This document shows, one piece after another, positions 7,079 through 19,501 of a stretch of DNA of 64,000 bases. The notes under the pieces are model-generated. The model made no database searches, had not been told where the DNA came from, and was given only the letters and a program-made list of their open reading frames with translations. The position numbers were made by a program, and so were the translations under genes. Every line of letters begins with the position of its first letter. The first letter of the stretch is position 1. The stretch lies in the NCBI RefSeq assembly GCF_002953715.1, contig NZ_CP025012.1:4149001-4213000 (forward strand), read 5' to 3'. This DNA is from Rhizobium leguminosarum (lineage in GTDB: Bacteria > Pseudomonadota > Alphaproteobacteria > Rhizobiales > Rhizobiaceae).

Positions 7079-8299
7079 ATGCGACAACAGGAGAGACTGG
7101 CCGGAGCGGACTTTCTGCGGGCGACGGCCTGTCTGCTGGTGCTCGCCCACCACTTCGCGCTGCGGCTGGATATGCGCAGAATCCCCGACGAACTCGGACC
7201 GACTGCAAATATCCTCCGCTTCGGCAATTTCGGCGTCGCCATCTTCTTCGTGCTCAGCGGCTTTCTTCTTGCCCATCCCTTCTGGCGCGCGCTCGACGCC
7301 GGTAGCGCCATGCCGAGCCTCCGCCATTATGCGATCCGCAGGGCGGCGCGCATCGCTCCGGGCTTCTGGTTCGCCGCCACCATCGGCTTCGCTCTCAGCC
7401 TGACGCTGCTTGACCTGCCGCTGACCCCGGAGCTTGTGCTCCGCTACGTCTCCGGGCTGCTGTTCATGAGCCAGTGGCATTGGCGCACCTTGTTTCCTGT
7501 CGAAGCCGACGGGCCGCTCTGGTCCATTGCCTTCGAGGTCACCAGCTATGTGCTCCTGCCGATCTGCTTTCTCCTGCTGTTTCGTTTGCCCGTGCTGAGG
7601 CGGCGCCCGTTGCCTGCCCGCTTCGCCTGGCTTTGCGTCATCACAGCCGTACTTCTCGCCCATCTGCTGATCCTGGCCTTCTTTCCGCTCGACGACATCG
7701 GACGCGGCTGGCAGTACGGTCTGCAGGGTGGCGCGAAGGAGTGGATGCCGAGATATAATCCGATCGGCTTCTTCGCCGTCTTCGCGCTCGGCGCACTCGC
7801 CGCCGGCGTCGAGGTCATGCTCCCCGCAAAGCGCTCCTCCTGGTTCGATGCCGCAGCGGCCCTGGCCATCGCCGTTGCCGGCTACCGCCTCGTCATATCG
7901 CCCGGCGGCTCCGACGCGGCTTACGGCTGGCTCGAAATCCCCTATGGTTTTCCGGTCTTTCCGCTGGCGGCCGCAACGGCGCTCGTTTCGCTCAGCCATT
8001 CGCAACGCCTGGGCAGGCTGCTCGACAACGCTCCTGTCCGCTACATCGCAAAGATCTCCTTCGGCATCTATATCTGGCAGGAGATCATCCTGATATTGAT
8101 CCAGAGGCTCGACCCGGGCTCGTTTGGCTTTTCCTCGGAAAATGTCGTCACCGGCTGGCTGCAATCTTGCGGGCTGGCGGCGGCGCTCATCCTTCTGGTC
8201 GCGAGCCTCAGCTACTTCCTGCTGGAAAAGCCGGCAATCGATTTCGGCAACCGGCTGACATCTCACCAACCCAATCGGGCTACTCCTTTCAAAGTATAA
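7079..8299 (+). CDS. Acyltransferase family 3 membrane protein (OafA/YrhL type)
   Basis: A 406-residue multi-pass protein of the acyltransferase-3 family. The N-terminus has the family motif FLRATACLLVLAHHFAL with the conserved Arg and His pair, and at least nine hydrophobic segments follow. Members O-acylate cell-surface sugars such as lipopolysaccharide, exopolysaccharide or Nod factor from the inner membrane. The start follows GGGGAGGCAGG. The next gene is an ExoY-type sugar transferase, so decoration of an exported polysaccharide is plausible but not shown. Upstream in-frame sequence is RIME repeat and was excluded. Confidence 0.82.
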   Translation: MRQQERLAGADFLRATACLLVLAHHFALRLDMRRIPDELGPTANILRFGNFGVAIFFVLSGFLLAHPFWRALDAGSAMPSLRHYAIRRAARIAPGFWFAATIGFALSLTLLDLPLTPELVLRYVSGLLFMSQWHWRTLFPVEADGPLWSIAFEVTSYVLLPICFLLLFRLPVLRRRPLPARFAWLCVITAVLLAHLLILAFFPLDDIGRGWQYGLQGGAKEWMPRYNPIGFFAVFALGALAAGVEVMLPAKRSSWFDAAAALAIAVAGYRLVISPGGSDAAYGWLEIPYGFPVFPLAAATALVSLSHSQRLGRLLDNAPVRYIAKISFGIYIWQEIILILIQRLDPGSFGFSSENVVTGWLQSCGLAAALILLVASLSYFLLEKPAIDFGNRLTSHQPNRATPFKV

Positions 8300-8466
8300 A
8301 TTTCCCAGAAGTGCAACTACAGGCATTAAGGTTAACGCGAAATACTCCCATTTTTGGCGTCTTTAGGGTTATCAAATTCCTATTTATACCGATGACAAAC
8401 GATACGTGACCATGTATCTGTCTCACTGCTGTTCAGTACCGCATCTAAACTTGTGGACCTTGCGTA

Positions 8467-9204
8467 ATGAATGCTTTTACTTCGAAGACGAATTCACGCT
8501 TCGATCCGTCTCAGCGTCAGGACAAAACCAAGACCCTGGTTGTAGCGAACTCCAACATTCGCCAGCCGGATAGCTTTTCCCGTGTAGAAAGAAAAATGGC
8601 GTTGCGGCTGGCCATGAAGCGCTTGATCGACATCGTCGCCTCAGTCAGCGCCCTCCTCGTGCTGGCGCCGCTTTTTCTGGCAATCGCTCTTTTCATCAAA
8701 CTCGACGATGGCGGTCCGGTGTTTTTCCGCCAGATCCGCTGGGGGCTGAACGGCCGGAAGATCACGGTCTTCAAGTTCCGGTCGATGCGCGCCGAAGCTT
8801 GTGATCCGAGCGGCGTTCAACAGACCGTCAAGGGCGACAGCCGGGTGACAGGCATCGGCGCGGTGCTCCGCAAGACCAATATCGACGAGCTGCCGCAGCT
8901 TTTCAACGTCCTCAGGGGCGAGATGTCGCTGGTCGGCCCGCGCTGCCACGCCATCAACATGCGGGCAGCCGGCAAGCTCTACGAAGAATTGGTGCCGGAC
9001 TACCATCAACGCCACATCATGCGCCCCGGCATTACCGGTCTTGCGCAGACACGCGGTTGGCGGGGCCCGACGGCGCGATCGCTGGAAGCCCGCGCCCGCA
9101 TCGCTTGTGATATCTATTATGTCAGGAATTTCAGCCTGCTGCTCGACCTGAGGATACTGCTCAGGACGGTCGTCATAGAGCTGCGCGGCGGCACGGGCTT
9201 CTGA
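8467..9204 (+). CDS. ExoY/PssA-type undecaprenyl-phosphate sugar phosphotransferase
   Basis: A 245-residue bacterial sugar transferase. About 50 variable N-terminal residues precede one membrane helix (LIDIVASVSALLVLAPLFLAI is its core), then the catalytic domain with KFRSM, DELPQLFNVLRGEMSLVGPR and the C-terminal GITGLAQ. Such enzymes load the first hexose phosphate on undecaprenyl phosphate to start exopolysaccharide repeat units. No ribosome site precedes the ATG, and an internal start at the Met before ALRLAMKR is possible. PssA of R. leguminosarum belongs to this family, but I do not assert that this is pssA. The 167-bp AT-rich upstream gap holds no clear gene. Confidence 0.85.
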   Translation: MNAFTSKTNSRFDPSQRQDKTKTLVVANSNIRQPDSFSRVERKMALRLAMKRLIDIVASVSALLVLAPLFLAIALFIKLDDGGPVFFRQIRWGLNGRKITVFKFRSMRAEACDPSGVQQTVKGDSRVTGIGAVLRKTNIDELPQLFNVLRGEMSLVGPRCHAINMRAAGKLYEELVPDYHQRHIMRPGITGLAQTRGWRGPTARSLEARARIACDIYYVRNFSLLLDLRILLRTVVIELRGGTGF

Positions 9205-9240
9205 GATGATCCGGCATCACTGCCGGAGTTAGACGATCCT

Positions 9241-9275
9241 GCAGCGCCACGCGTCTTTTCAGACGCGCAAAGATC
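9241..9275. repeat. Partial copy C3 of the GCGCGTC palindrome element
   Basis: CGCGTCT-TTTC-AGACGCG (9250-9267) flanked by CAGCGCC and CAAAG. Reverse-complemented, it resembles the second palindrome of the elements at 26067-26166 and 33494-33594. The first palindrome of that element is absent here. Confidence 0.5.
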
Positions 9276-9370
9276 GCATTCGCACTTTGAATTGCTGCTG
9301 CCGCTTCTTCATTTCAGCTCTGCCGACAGCCCGGTCTTTCCGCATACCGACAGATGAAGGCAGAAACAAA

Positions 9371-9394
9371 AAAGCGGCCATCGCGGCCGCTTTT
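9371..9394. terminator. Bidirectional terminator between the sugar transferase and atp operon
   Basis: AAAGCGGCC (9371-9379) pairs perfectly with GGCCGCTTT (9385-9393) across a 5-base loop. A-runs on the left and T-runs on the right give a U-tract on either strand, so it can stop the atp transcript (minus) and the sugar transferase transcript (plus). Confidence 0.88.
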
Positions 9395-9415
9395 CATTGA
9401 TCTCACCGATTGCAA

Positions 9416-9823
9416 TCAATCCTGTTGAACGACGCCGCGCAGATGCGTCAGTTCCATGATGAAGTGCTCGAGCTTCGACTTATGCTCGTGCAATTCGGCA
9501 TGTTCGAGTTCCGTGCGGGCGGCCTCGATACGACGGGTCAGCTCGTCCTTGTGGAGTTCCTCGACCGGAACCGCGGATTCGGCAAGCAATGTGCAGCCGG
9601 TCGGCAGGATATCGGCAAAACCGCCGAACACCACGTAGTCCTGCTTCTTACCCGAGGCCGAACGCACGCTCACGACACCCGGCTTGATCGTCGTCATCGT
9701 CGGCGCATGGTTTGCCATGACCGTCATCTCGCCTTCAGTCGCGGGGATGACGACCTCGGTCACCATCTCCGACAGCAGCAGACGCTCCGGCGAAACGAGC
9801 TCAAAGTTGAAATTGTCAGCCAT
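9416..9823 (-). CDS. atpC: F1Fo ATP synthase epsilon subunit
   Basis: A 135-residue epsilon subunit with the N-terminal beta-sandwich (FELVSPERLLLSEMVTEVVIP, GEMTVMANHAPT) and a C-terminal helical hairpin. It forms part of the central stalk and inhibits ATP hydrolysis. It is the last gene of the atp operon. Its ATG overlaps the stop of the upstream 79-codon gene by one base (TGATG), suggesting translational coupling to that protein rather than directly to atpD. Confidence 0.97.
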   Translation of the reverse strand: MADNFNFELVSPERLLLSEMVTEVVIPATEGEMTVMANHAPTMTTIKPGVVSVRSASGKKQDYVVFGGFADILPTGCTLLAESAVPVEELHKDELTRRIEAARTELEHAELHEHKSKLEHFIMELTHLRGVVQQD

Positions 9824-10061
9824 CAGTGACTTACCTTCTCGGCTATGGCTTTCGCATCTTGCAATTTGGTCCCGCAGAACGGGCAGTGCATTATCGCTTG
9901 ATCGAGATAACCGAGGCCTTCCTCGCTCTGGACCAGCCCCACCACCATCATCAGCACGCCGTTATCGGCACGATAGATGGTCGGCGCTGCTGGTTCCGGA
10001 AGATCCGCCACGACTCCTTTCAGGGAGTCGCAGCAGAATATCTCGTCTAGCGCGTCGCTCA

Positions 10062-10062
<1 letters not shown>
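9823..10062 (-). CDS. Small CxxC protein encoded between atpD and atpC
   Basis: A 79-residue protein I cannot name. It has adjacent cysteines at 10-11 and a CPFCGTKL knuckle (Cys60, Cys63) followed by a short basic-acidic helix, a pattern that suggests metal (zinc) binding or a redox pair. No signal peptide or membrane helix. It is fused by one-base TAATG / TGATG overlaps to atpD upstream and atpC downstream, so it must be cotranslated with F1 subunits. atpC usually follows atpD directly. A role in ATP synthase assembly or regulation is possible but is only inference from position. Confidence 0.8.
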
Positions 10063-12406
<2,344 letters not shown>

Positions 12407-12434
12407 CCGTGATCCGTCCTAACTTAGGGCCTGA

Positions 12435-13963
<1,529 letters not shown>

Positions 13964-13964
<1 letters not shown>

Positions 13965-14530
13965 CAGCCAACCTCTTTCAATGCGAGCTTAAGGGTAGAG
14001 AGTTTGGTACGAAGAGACGTATCAATCTGACGGGACCCGACCTTCACGATCAGACCACCAAGAATTGACGGATCAACCGTGACGGCAATCATCACGTCTT
14101 TGCCGGTAACGCTCTTGAGTGCCACCTTCAATTCGGTTTCCTGCGCTTGCGAAAGCGCATGTGCCGAGGTGACCTCGGCGGAGATTTCACCGCGATGGTT
14201 CGCGGCGATGATGCGGAAGGCCTTGATCATGCCCGGTAGGGCAAACAGGCGGCGGTTGCGCGCCACGACCTTCAGGAAATTGGCGAAGAAACCGCTGATG
14301 CCAGCCTTCTCGCTGATGGCGACGATCGCCTTCAACTGGTCCTCGGCGGAGAAAACCGGGCTTGCGACGAAGCGCTTCAGATCGGCGCTCTCATCCAGCA
14401 TCGCCTGGAAACGGTCAAGATCGGCGGTTACGCCGTCTACGACGCCCTGCTCGAGCGCCAGTTCGAAGAGCGACGAGGCATAGCGCTCGGCAACACCAGA
14501 AGTAAGCTGGGACGTGTCTGCCACTGGCAC
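13964..14530 (-). CDS. atpH: F1Fo ATP synthase delta subunit
   Basis: A 188-residue delta subunit, which links F1 to the peripheral stalk. The N-terminal helical domain ([17 protein letters not shown]) and the C-terminal [16 protein letters not shown] are diagnostic. The start is a GTG at 14528-14530 (protein begins VPVADTSQ) because AGGGA lies 6 bases upstream and the length matches homologues; the frame is open for 67 further codons but that stretch has no family similarity. First gene of atpHAGDC. Fo genes are elsewhere, as in other alpha-proteobacteria. Confidence 0.95.
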
Positions 14531-14785
14531 AAATTTCCCTGATTTCAACCCAAAATCCGGCTCTCGGCGGGCGCCGAACCTATGATCTTGAATTCGTTTT
14601 GATTTCCCCCAGAAATCACAAGAGAAGCCTCTTGCTTCTTCCGAAATTCGGGGTCCGTCTAACATAGGATGTTCGGACTCGCAACACGCGTAATGCCCGA
14701 ATACGCCTTTCCCATGAATTTCTGTCTGCAAAATCGCGCAATGGCCTGAAAGCAGGCCGAAGAAGCCGTCTGCCGGCAGCGAGAG
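14531..14785 (-). promoter_or_regulatory. atp operon upstream region
   Basis: No gene is evident. Two nested dyads stand out: CCGAA-A-TTCGG (14641-14651) and GTCCG-TCT-AACAT-AGG-ATGTT-CGGAC (14653-14678). On the minus strand a weak promoter can be read as TTGCGA, 17 bases, TAGACG. Either the dyads fold in the leader RNA or they bind a regulator. Confidence 0.4.
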
Positions 14786-15175
14786 TCACGTCTGGGTGAA
14801 GCCGAAAACGTAGAGCAGCGGTAGCGCGGCCAACGCAATCTGCACAACCAGGAGTAAATAGTTGACGAGATTACTCCCCTTATCGGACAGGATCGAGATG
14901 ACACGGGCAAAGGCCGCCATCGTAAAGGCGGCGCCTAACGCCATATAGATCGTGGTCTGGGCGAGCATGATCGCCGACAGCCCGAAACCGAGATAGAAAC
15001 CGCCCATCGAGCGTCCCTCGCCGAAGCCTTCCGGCCGCCCCTCCTGCGCCTGCAGACCGAGAAGACGGAAAGTCTGGCCCGGCGCGAACATCATGATGAA
15101 GCCGGCCAGCGCCGTGAAAGCGGCGGAGCAAAAAGCAAGCTGCTCGCCAAGCTCGGTCGGAAAATAAAACTCCAT
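14786..15175 (-). CDS. Small integral membrane protein (four helices)
   Basis: A 129-residue protein with about four membrane helices (QLAFCSAAFTALAGFIMMF; GFYLGFGLSAIMLAQ; IYMALGAAFTMAAFARVIS; VNYLLLVVQIALAALPLLYV) and a short loop with GRPEGFGEGRSMGG. It resembles DUF4345-type proteins. I recall that Agrobacterium/Rhizobium homologues at this place are labelled an AGROH133_08824-type phage infection protein, but I cannot verify that. It lies between priA and atpH on the same strand. Function unknown. Confidence 0.8.
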   Translation of the reverse strand: MEFYFPTELGEQLAFCSAAFTALAGFIMMFAPGQTFRLLGLQAQEGRPEGFGEGRSMGGFYLGFGLSAIMLAQTTIYMALGAAFTMAAFARVISILSDKGSNLVNYLLLVVQIALAALPLLYVFGFTQT

Positions 15176-15255
15176 GCGTCAGCCCCAAATCACCCGGATG
15201 AATCAGTGTTTTATGACATGGGCTGAAAACGGAGGGAATGGCGGCGCCATTTGAT

Positions 15256-17472
15256 TTAGAGAAAACTCTGCGGATCGATATCCAGTTGCACCTGCACCGA
15301 TCCACGCTCCTTGGGCGATTGCGACAGCATCGCCCGCAGGAACCCCTGCATGTCCGAGTTCCGCCGGCCGTGGACCAAAAGACGGAAGCGATGGCGGCCG
15401 CGCACCAGCGCAAGCGGCGCTTCGGCCGGGCCGAGCACCGAGATGCCCGACACCTGCGGTGCGGCGTTGCGCATGCCGCGCGCATGGTTTTCAGCATCAT
15501 GGCGGGTTTCGGCCGAAACGATGATCGAGGCGAGCCTGCCGAAGGGCGGCAATAGGGCACGTTCGCGTTCGGTGATCTCGCGCTCGTAGAAGGCTTCGGA
15601 ATCGCCGGAGACAATTGCCTGCATCACAGGATGCTGCGGCTGGTAGGTCTGCAGCAGCCCATGGCTCTTGAGGCCGGTGCGCCCGGCCCGGCCCGTCACC
15701 TGCGACAAAAGCTGGAAGGTGCGCTCGGCCGCGCGCGGATCGCCATTGGCAAGGCCGAGATCGGCATCGACGATGCCGACCAGCGTCATCAGCGGAAAAT
15801 TATGTCCCTTGGCGACAAGCTGGGTGCCGATGACGATATCGGCCTCGCCCTTGGCGATCGCTTCCAGCTCCAGCCGCAGCCGCTTCACCCCGCCCATGAT
15901 ATCCGAGGAGAGAACGATCGTCCGCGCCTCCGGAAAATGCCGTTCCACCTCTTCGGCGATGCGCTCGACGCCTGGCCCGCAGGCGACGAGATGATCCAGC
16001 GTGCCGCATTCCGGGCAGGCCTCCGGCGTGCGTTCGGCATGGCCGCATTGATGGCATTGCAGCTGCTTGCGGAAACGATGCTCCACCAGCCAGCTCGAAC
16101 ATTGCGGGCATTGGAACCGATGGCCGCAGACCCGGCAGAGCGTCAACGGCGCATAACCGCGCCGGTTGAGAAACAGCAGCGCCTGTTCGCGCTTCTCCAC
16201 CGTCTTGCCGATCGCCCGGATCAGCACCGGCGACAGGAAGCCGCCCCGCTCCGGCGCGTGCCTGCGCATATCGACCAGATGCAGGTCCGGCATCGCCGCA
16301 TCGCCGAAACGCGTCGGCAGGTGGACGGTGCTGTAGCGTCCGCTCTGCCCGTTGACCTGGCTTTCGACCGACGGCGTCGCCGACACCAGGATGACCGGAA
16401 AATCGCCGATGCGGCCGCGCACGACAGCCATGTCGCGGGCATTGTAGAAGACGCGATCCTCCTGCTTGTAGGCGGGATCGTGCTCCTCGTCGACGATGAT
16501 CAGGCCGAGATCCTCGAAGGGCAGGAAGAGCGCCGAGCGGGCGCCCGCCACCACCCGCACTTCGCCGGTCACCGCCTGGCGCCAGACCTTTTCGCGCATG
16601 CGCGGCGCAAGATCGGAATGCCATTCGGCCGGCTTTGCCCCGAAGCGGTCCTGGAAGCGCTCCATGAAACTGGCCGTCAGCGCGATCTCCGGCAGCAGGA
16701 TCAGCACCTGCTTACCGCGTTTCAGCGTCTCGGCAATCGCCTCGAAATAGACCTCGGTCTTGCCGGAGCCGGTTACCCCGTCGATCAGCGACACCGAAAA
16801 GTCGCCCTTGCAGACATCGGTAACGATCTCTTCGGCCGCCTGCTTTTGCGGCCCTTCGAGACGTGCGGCGGCGAAATCCGGATCCGGCATCGCAACGACC
16901 GGCGGCGGCGGCAGGAATACAGTCTCGAAGATGCCGAGCGTGATTAGCCCGTCGACGACGCTCGTCGAGACACCCGCCGCATGCGCAAGGCCGCTGCGCG
17001 TCCAGGAAAAGCCGTCGGAGGCCGTATCGAGCACCCGGGCGCGCGCCGGCGTCATCCGCTCCGGTTCGCCGCCGACGAGCTTCAGCCCCTCCACCATCGG
17101 TTCCGGCTCGAAGGCGTTCGGCGCCCGGAGCGCCATGCGGGCGACGAGACCGGGCGGCGAGAGCGTATAGGTCGCCACCCAATCGATGAAATCCCGCATC
17201 TCCCTGGCAAGCGGCGGGCAGTCGAAGACATGGCTGATCGGCCGAAGCTTCTTCGGATCGACGCCGTCCTCGCCGCCGTCCCAGACGACGCCGATCACCT
17301 GCCGCGGACCGAGCGGCACCTGCACGACCGAGCCGGGCTCGACCGCCATGCCATCCGGCACCGAATAGGAATAGGGTTTTGGCGCCGGCATCGGCACCAG
17401 CACGGGAACCGTTCGGTTCGCGGGCGGTGCCTCGAAAAGCGCGCCAAAGAGATCGGACGAATCTGTGCTCAT
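15256..17472 (-). CDS. priA: Primosomal protein N' (replication restart helicase PriA)
   Basis: A 738-residue superfamily-2 DNA helicase. N-terminal 3'-DNA-binding domain, Walker A GVTGSGKT (232-239), DEEH box, and a zinc region with eight cysteines (CRVCGHRFQCPQC ... CHQCGH ... CPECG), then helicase motifs TQLVAKGHNFP and QVTGRAGR. It reloads the replisome at stalled forks. The ATG at 17472 is chosen over one 7 codons upstream because the conserved N-terminus begins after it; the choice is not decisive. Confidence 0.96.
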   Translation of the reverse strand: MSTDSSDLFGALFEAPPANRTVPVLVPMPAPKPYSYSVPDGMAVEPGSVVQVPLGPRQVIGVVWDGGEDGVDPKKLRPISHVFDCPPLAREMRDFIDWVATYTLSPPGLVARMALRAPNAFEPEPMVEGLKLVGGEPERMTPARARVLDTASDGFSWTRSGLAHAAGVSTSVVDGLITLGIFETVFLPPPPVVAMPDPDFAAARLEGPQKQAAEEIVTDVCKGDFSVSLIDGVTGSGKTEVYFEAIAETLKRGKQVLILLPEIALTASFMERFQDRFGAKPAEWHSDLAPRMREKVWRQAVTGEVRVVAGARSALFLPFEDLGLIIVDEEHDPAYKQEDRVFYNARDMAVVRGRIGDFPVILVSATPSVESQVNGQSGRYSTVHLPTRFGDAAMPDLHLVDMRRHAPERGGFLSPVLIRAIGKTVEKREQALLFLNRRGYAPLTLCRVCGHRFQCPQCSSWLVEHRFRKQLQCHQCGHAERTPEACPECGTLDHLVACGPGVERIAEEVERHFPEARTIVLSSDIMGGVKRLRLELEAIAKGEADIVIGTQLVAKGHNFPLMTLVGIVDADLGLANGDPRAAERTFQLLSQVTGRAGRTGLKSHGLLQTYQPQHPVMQAIVSGDSEAFYEREITERERALLPPFGRLASIIVSAETRHDAENHARGMRNAAPQVSGISVLGPAEAPLALVRGRHRFRLLVHGRRNSDMQGFLRAMLSQSPKERGSVQVQLDIDPQSFL

Positions 17473-17578
17473 CGCGCGAGACCATGCCCGCAAATCGATG
17501 GAATTGGAACCGCAAAGACGGAGCCACGCATTGCGGGTCGCCGCAGCGATTTAAACAGTGAAGCTCAGAAATTGCGCT

Positions 17579-18466
17579 TCACTGGGCCAGGCGGTCGCCA
17601 CTGCCGGAAGTGGCTTCATTTGTCCCGGCATTGCGCTGCCGCAGGCGAATGATCGCCGACGCCTCGCGAGGATTGGGCGGCAGAACGGCGTTCTTCAACG
17701 CGATCGAATAGGCGTGTTTCGGATGTTCGAGCACATCCCTGGCATCGCCGCTCTCCACCACCACACCCTTGCGCATGATCACCACGCGGTCGGAAATGTA
17801 ATAGGCGGTCGCAAGGTCATGGGTGATGTAGACGATCGAAACGTTGAGCGCGTCGCGCAGATCGCGGAAGAGATTGACGATCGACATGCGAAGCGATGCG
17901 TCGACCATCGAGACCGGCTCGTCCGCCACGATCAGCTTCGGCTCGGGTATCAGCGCACGGGCGACGGCGATGCGCTGCAATTGGCCGCCTGAAAGCTCGT
18001 GCGAGAAGCGGCCCTTTATCTCCGCCATCGACAGGCCGACGCGTTGGAGGGCAACGTCGGCAAGCGCCTCTTTCTCGGTGCGGCTCTTTGCGCCCTTGAA
18101 GCGATGGGCGGTGGCGAGCAGATACTCGTCGATCCGGGTCAGCGGATTGAAGGCCTCGAACGGATTTTGGAAGACTGGCTGGACCTTGGCCATGAAAGCC
18201 TCGCGATCCCTGCGGGACCGGACCGCCTTCACATCCGTGCCGTCGAAATGAATACTGCCCCGATCGGCCTTTTCGTTGCCGAGGATCATCTTCGCCAACG
18301 TCGACTTTCCGGAGCCGGATTCGCCGACGATCGTGAATATCTCGGGCTTGTCGGCGCTGAGCGCGAAGCTGACATCGTCGACCGCCTTCATCTTTTCGCG
18401 CGAGAAGAAGCCGCCGATCGGAAAGAGCTTGGTCACATGGTCGAGTTCGAGGAGATTGCTGCTCAT
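17579..18466 (-). CDS. ABC transporter ATP-binding protein (OppF/DppF type)
   Basis: A 295-residue ATPase with Walker A GESGSGKST, signature LSGGQLQRIAVARAL, Walker B LIVADEPVSMVDAS and H-switch YITHDLATAYY. The C-terminus lacks the full iron-sulfur-type CxxRCP tail of the partner. The ATG overlaps the upstream ATPase gene by 4 bases (ATGA). It belongs to a five-gene importer (binding protein, two permeases, two ATPases). The family is labelled oligopeptide, but the adjacent beta-xylosidase argues for an oligosaccharide. Confidence 0.9.
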   Translation of the reverse strand: MSSNLLELDHVTKLFPIGGFFSREKMKAVDDVSFALSADKPEIFTIVGESGSGKSTLAKMILGNEKADRGSIHFDGTDVKAVRSRRDREAFMAKVQPVFQNPFEAFNPLTRIDEYLLATAHRFKGAKSRTEKEALADVALQRVGLSMAEIKGRFSHELSGGQLQRIAVARALIPEPKLIVADEPVSMVDASLRMSIVNLFRDLRDALNVSIVYITHDLATAYYISDRVVIMRKGVVVESGDARDVLEHPKHAYSIALKNAVLPPNPREASAIIRLRQRNAGTNEATSGSGDRLAQ

Positions 18467-19497
18467 TGGATCTGGTACTCCCCGGCACGGAAGCATGCGA
18501 CCCGCCCTCCCGTCGCGCTCGGCAGCATGGCCGGCGCCTCGCGTGCGCATTTGTCGATCGCGATCGGACAGCGTGGATGGAAACGGCATCCCGAAGGCGG
18601 ATCCGAAAGTGCCGGCGGCTTGCCCTTGAGGCTTTTCCGCGTCGAGACATCACCGATGCGTGGCAGGCTGCCGATCAGGTGAACGGTATAGGGATGCTGG
18701 GGATTGTCGAACATCGCCTGCGTCGGCCCCTCCTCCGCCAGCCGTCCCGCATACATGATGGCCAGCCGGTCGGTGATGGCGGCATGCACCGACATGTCGT
18801 GGGTCACGAAGATGACCGAGGACTGCAGGCGGGCCTGCACTTCCTTGATCAGCGCCAGAACGTCCTGCTGGACGAGCACGTCGAGCGCCGTCGTCGGCTC
18901 GTCGGCGATGATGAATTCCGGCTCGCAGACAGTGGCGAGAGCAATGGTCAGGCGCTGGCGCATGCCGCCCGAAAGCTGATGCGGAAAAGCCTCGAGCACA
19001 TGCGGATCGAGATGCAGCCTGGCAAGATGCGCCTCGACGCGCGCGCGGAAGGCATCTGGATCGAGGTTCATGTGGCGGGAGGCGAAATCGGTGAAGGCGT
19101 GTTTGACCCTTCTGACCGGGTTCAGCACGTTCATCGAGCCCTGCATGATGTAGGAAAGGTGACGCCAGCGTGCCGCCTTCATCTTCGCCGGTTCGCCATA
19201 GACATCGATCGGCCCGTCGGCAAAATTGAATTTCACCGTTCCGCCGACGACGCGCATCGGCGGGCGGATGGCGCCGGCAAGCGTCTTGATCAGCGATGTC
19301 TTGCCGCTCGAGGATTCGCCGGCAATCCCGTAGATCTCGTTCCTGCGGATGGTCAGGCTGATATCGTCGACCGCGCGGATCTCCCGCCGCACACCGAAAT
19401 AATCGTTGACGTAGTAGCATTTCAGCCCGTCGATCGTCAGTGCGTCCATGGCGTTTTCGGCAAGGGTCAAAGGCTGCGTCCTCATCAGGTTCTGCAT
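18463..19497 (-). CDS. ABC transporter ATP-binding protein (OppD/DppD type)
   Basis: A 344-residue ATPase with P-loop GESSSGKT (fits GxxxxGK[ST]), signature LSGGMRQRLTIALAT, Walker B FIIADEPTTALDV and the Opp/Dpp C-terminal motif with GCRFHPRCP...KC. It pairs with the OppF-type ATPase. The start at 19497 has GGAG abutting the ATG; a start 15 codons further in (MDALTIDG) would also give a complete domain. It begins 4 bases after the permease stop. Confidence 0.9.
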   Translation of the reverse strand: MQNLMRTQPLTLAENAMDALTIDGLKCYYVNDYFGVRREIRAVDDISLTIRRNEIYGIAGESSSGKTSLIKTLAGAIRPPMRVVGGTVKFNFADGPIDVYGEPAKMKAARWRHLSYIMQGSMNVLNPVRRVKHAFTDFASRHMNLDPDAFRARVEAHLARLHLDPHVLEAFPHQLSGGMRQRLTIALATVCEPEFIIADEPTTALDVLVQQDVLALIKEVQARLQSSVIFVTHDMSVHAAITDRLAIMYAGRLAEEGPTQAMFDNPQHPYTVHLIGSLPRIGDVSTRKSLKGKPPALSDPPSGCRFHPRCPIAIDKCAREAPAMLPSATGGRVACFRAGEYQIQ

Positions 19498-19501
19498 CTC
19501 C

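Noticed and set aside
7016-8326. A 436-codon open frame antisense to the acyltransferase
   Set aside because: Low-complexity, charged composition and exact overlap with a clear membrane-protein gene.
8467-9204. Assignment as pssA
   Set aside because: The family matches, but I recall pssA at a different chromosomal location in R. leguminosarum, so I kept only the family name.
18463-19497. Defective Walker A (GESSSGKT instead of GESGSGKS)
   Set aside because: It still satisfies GxxxxGK[ST], and all other ATPase motifs are intact.
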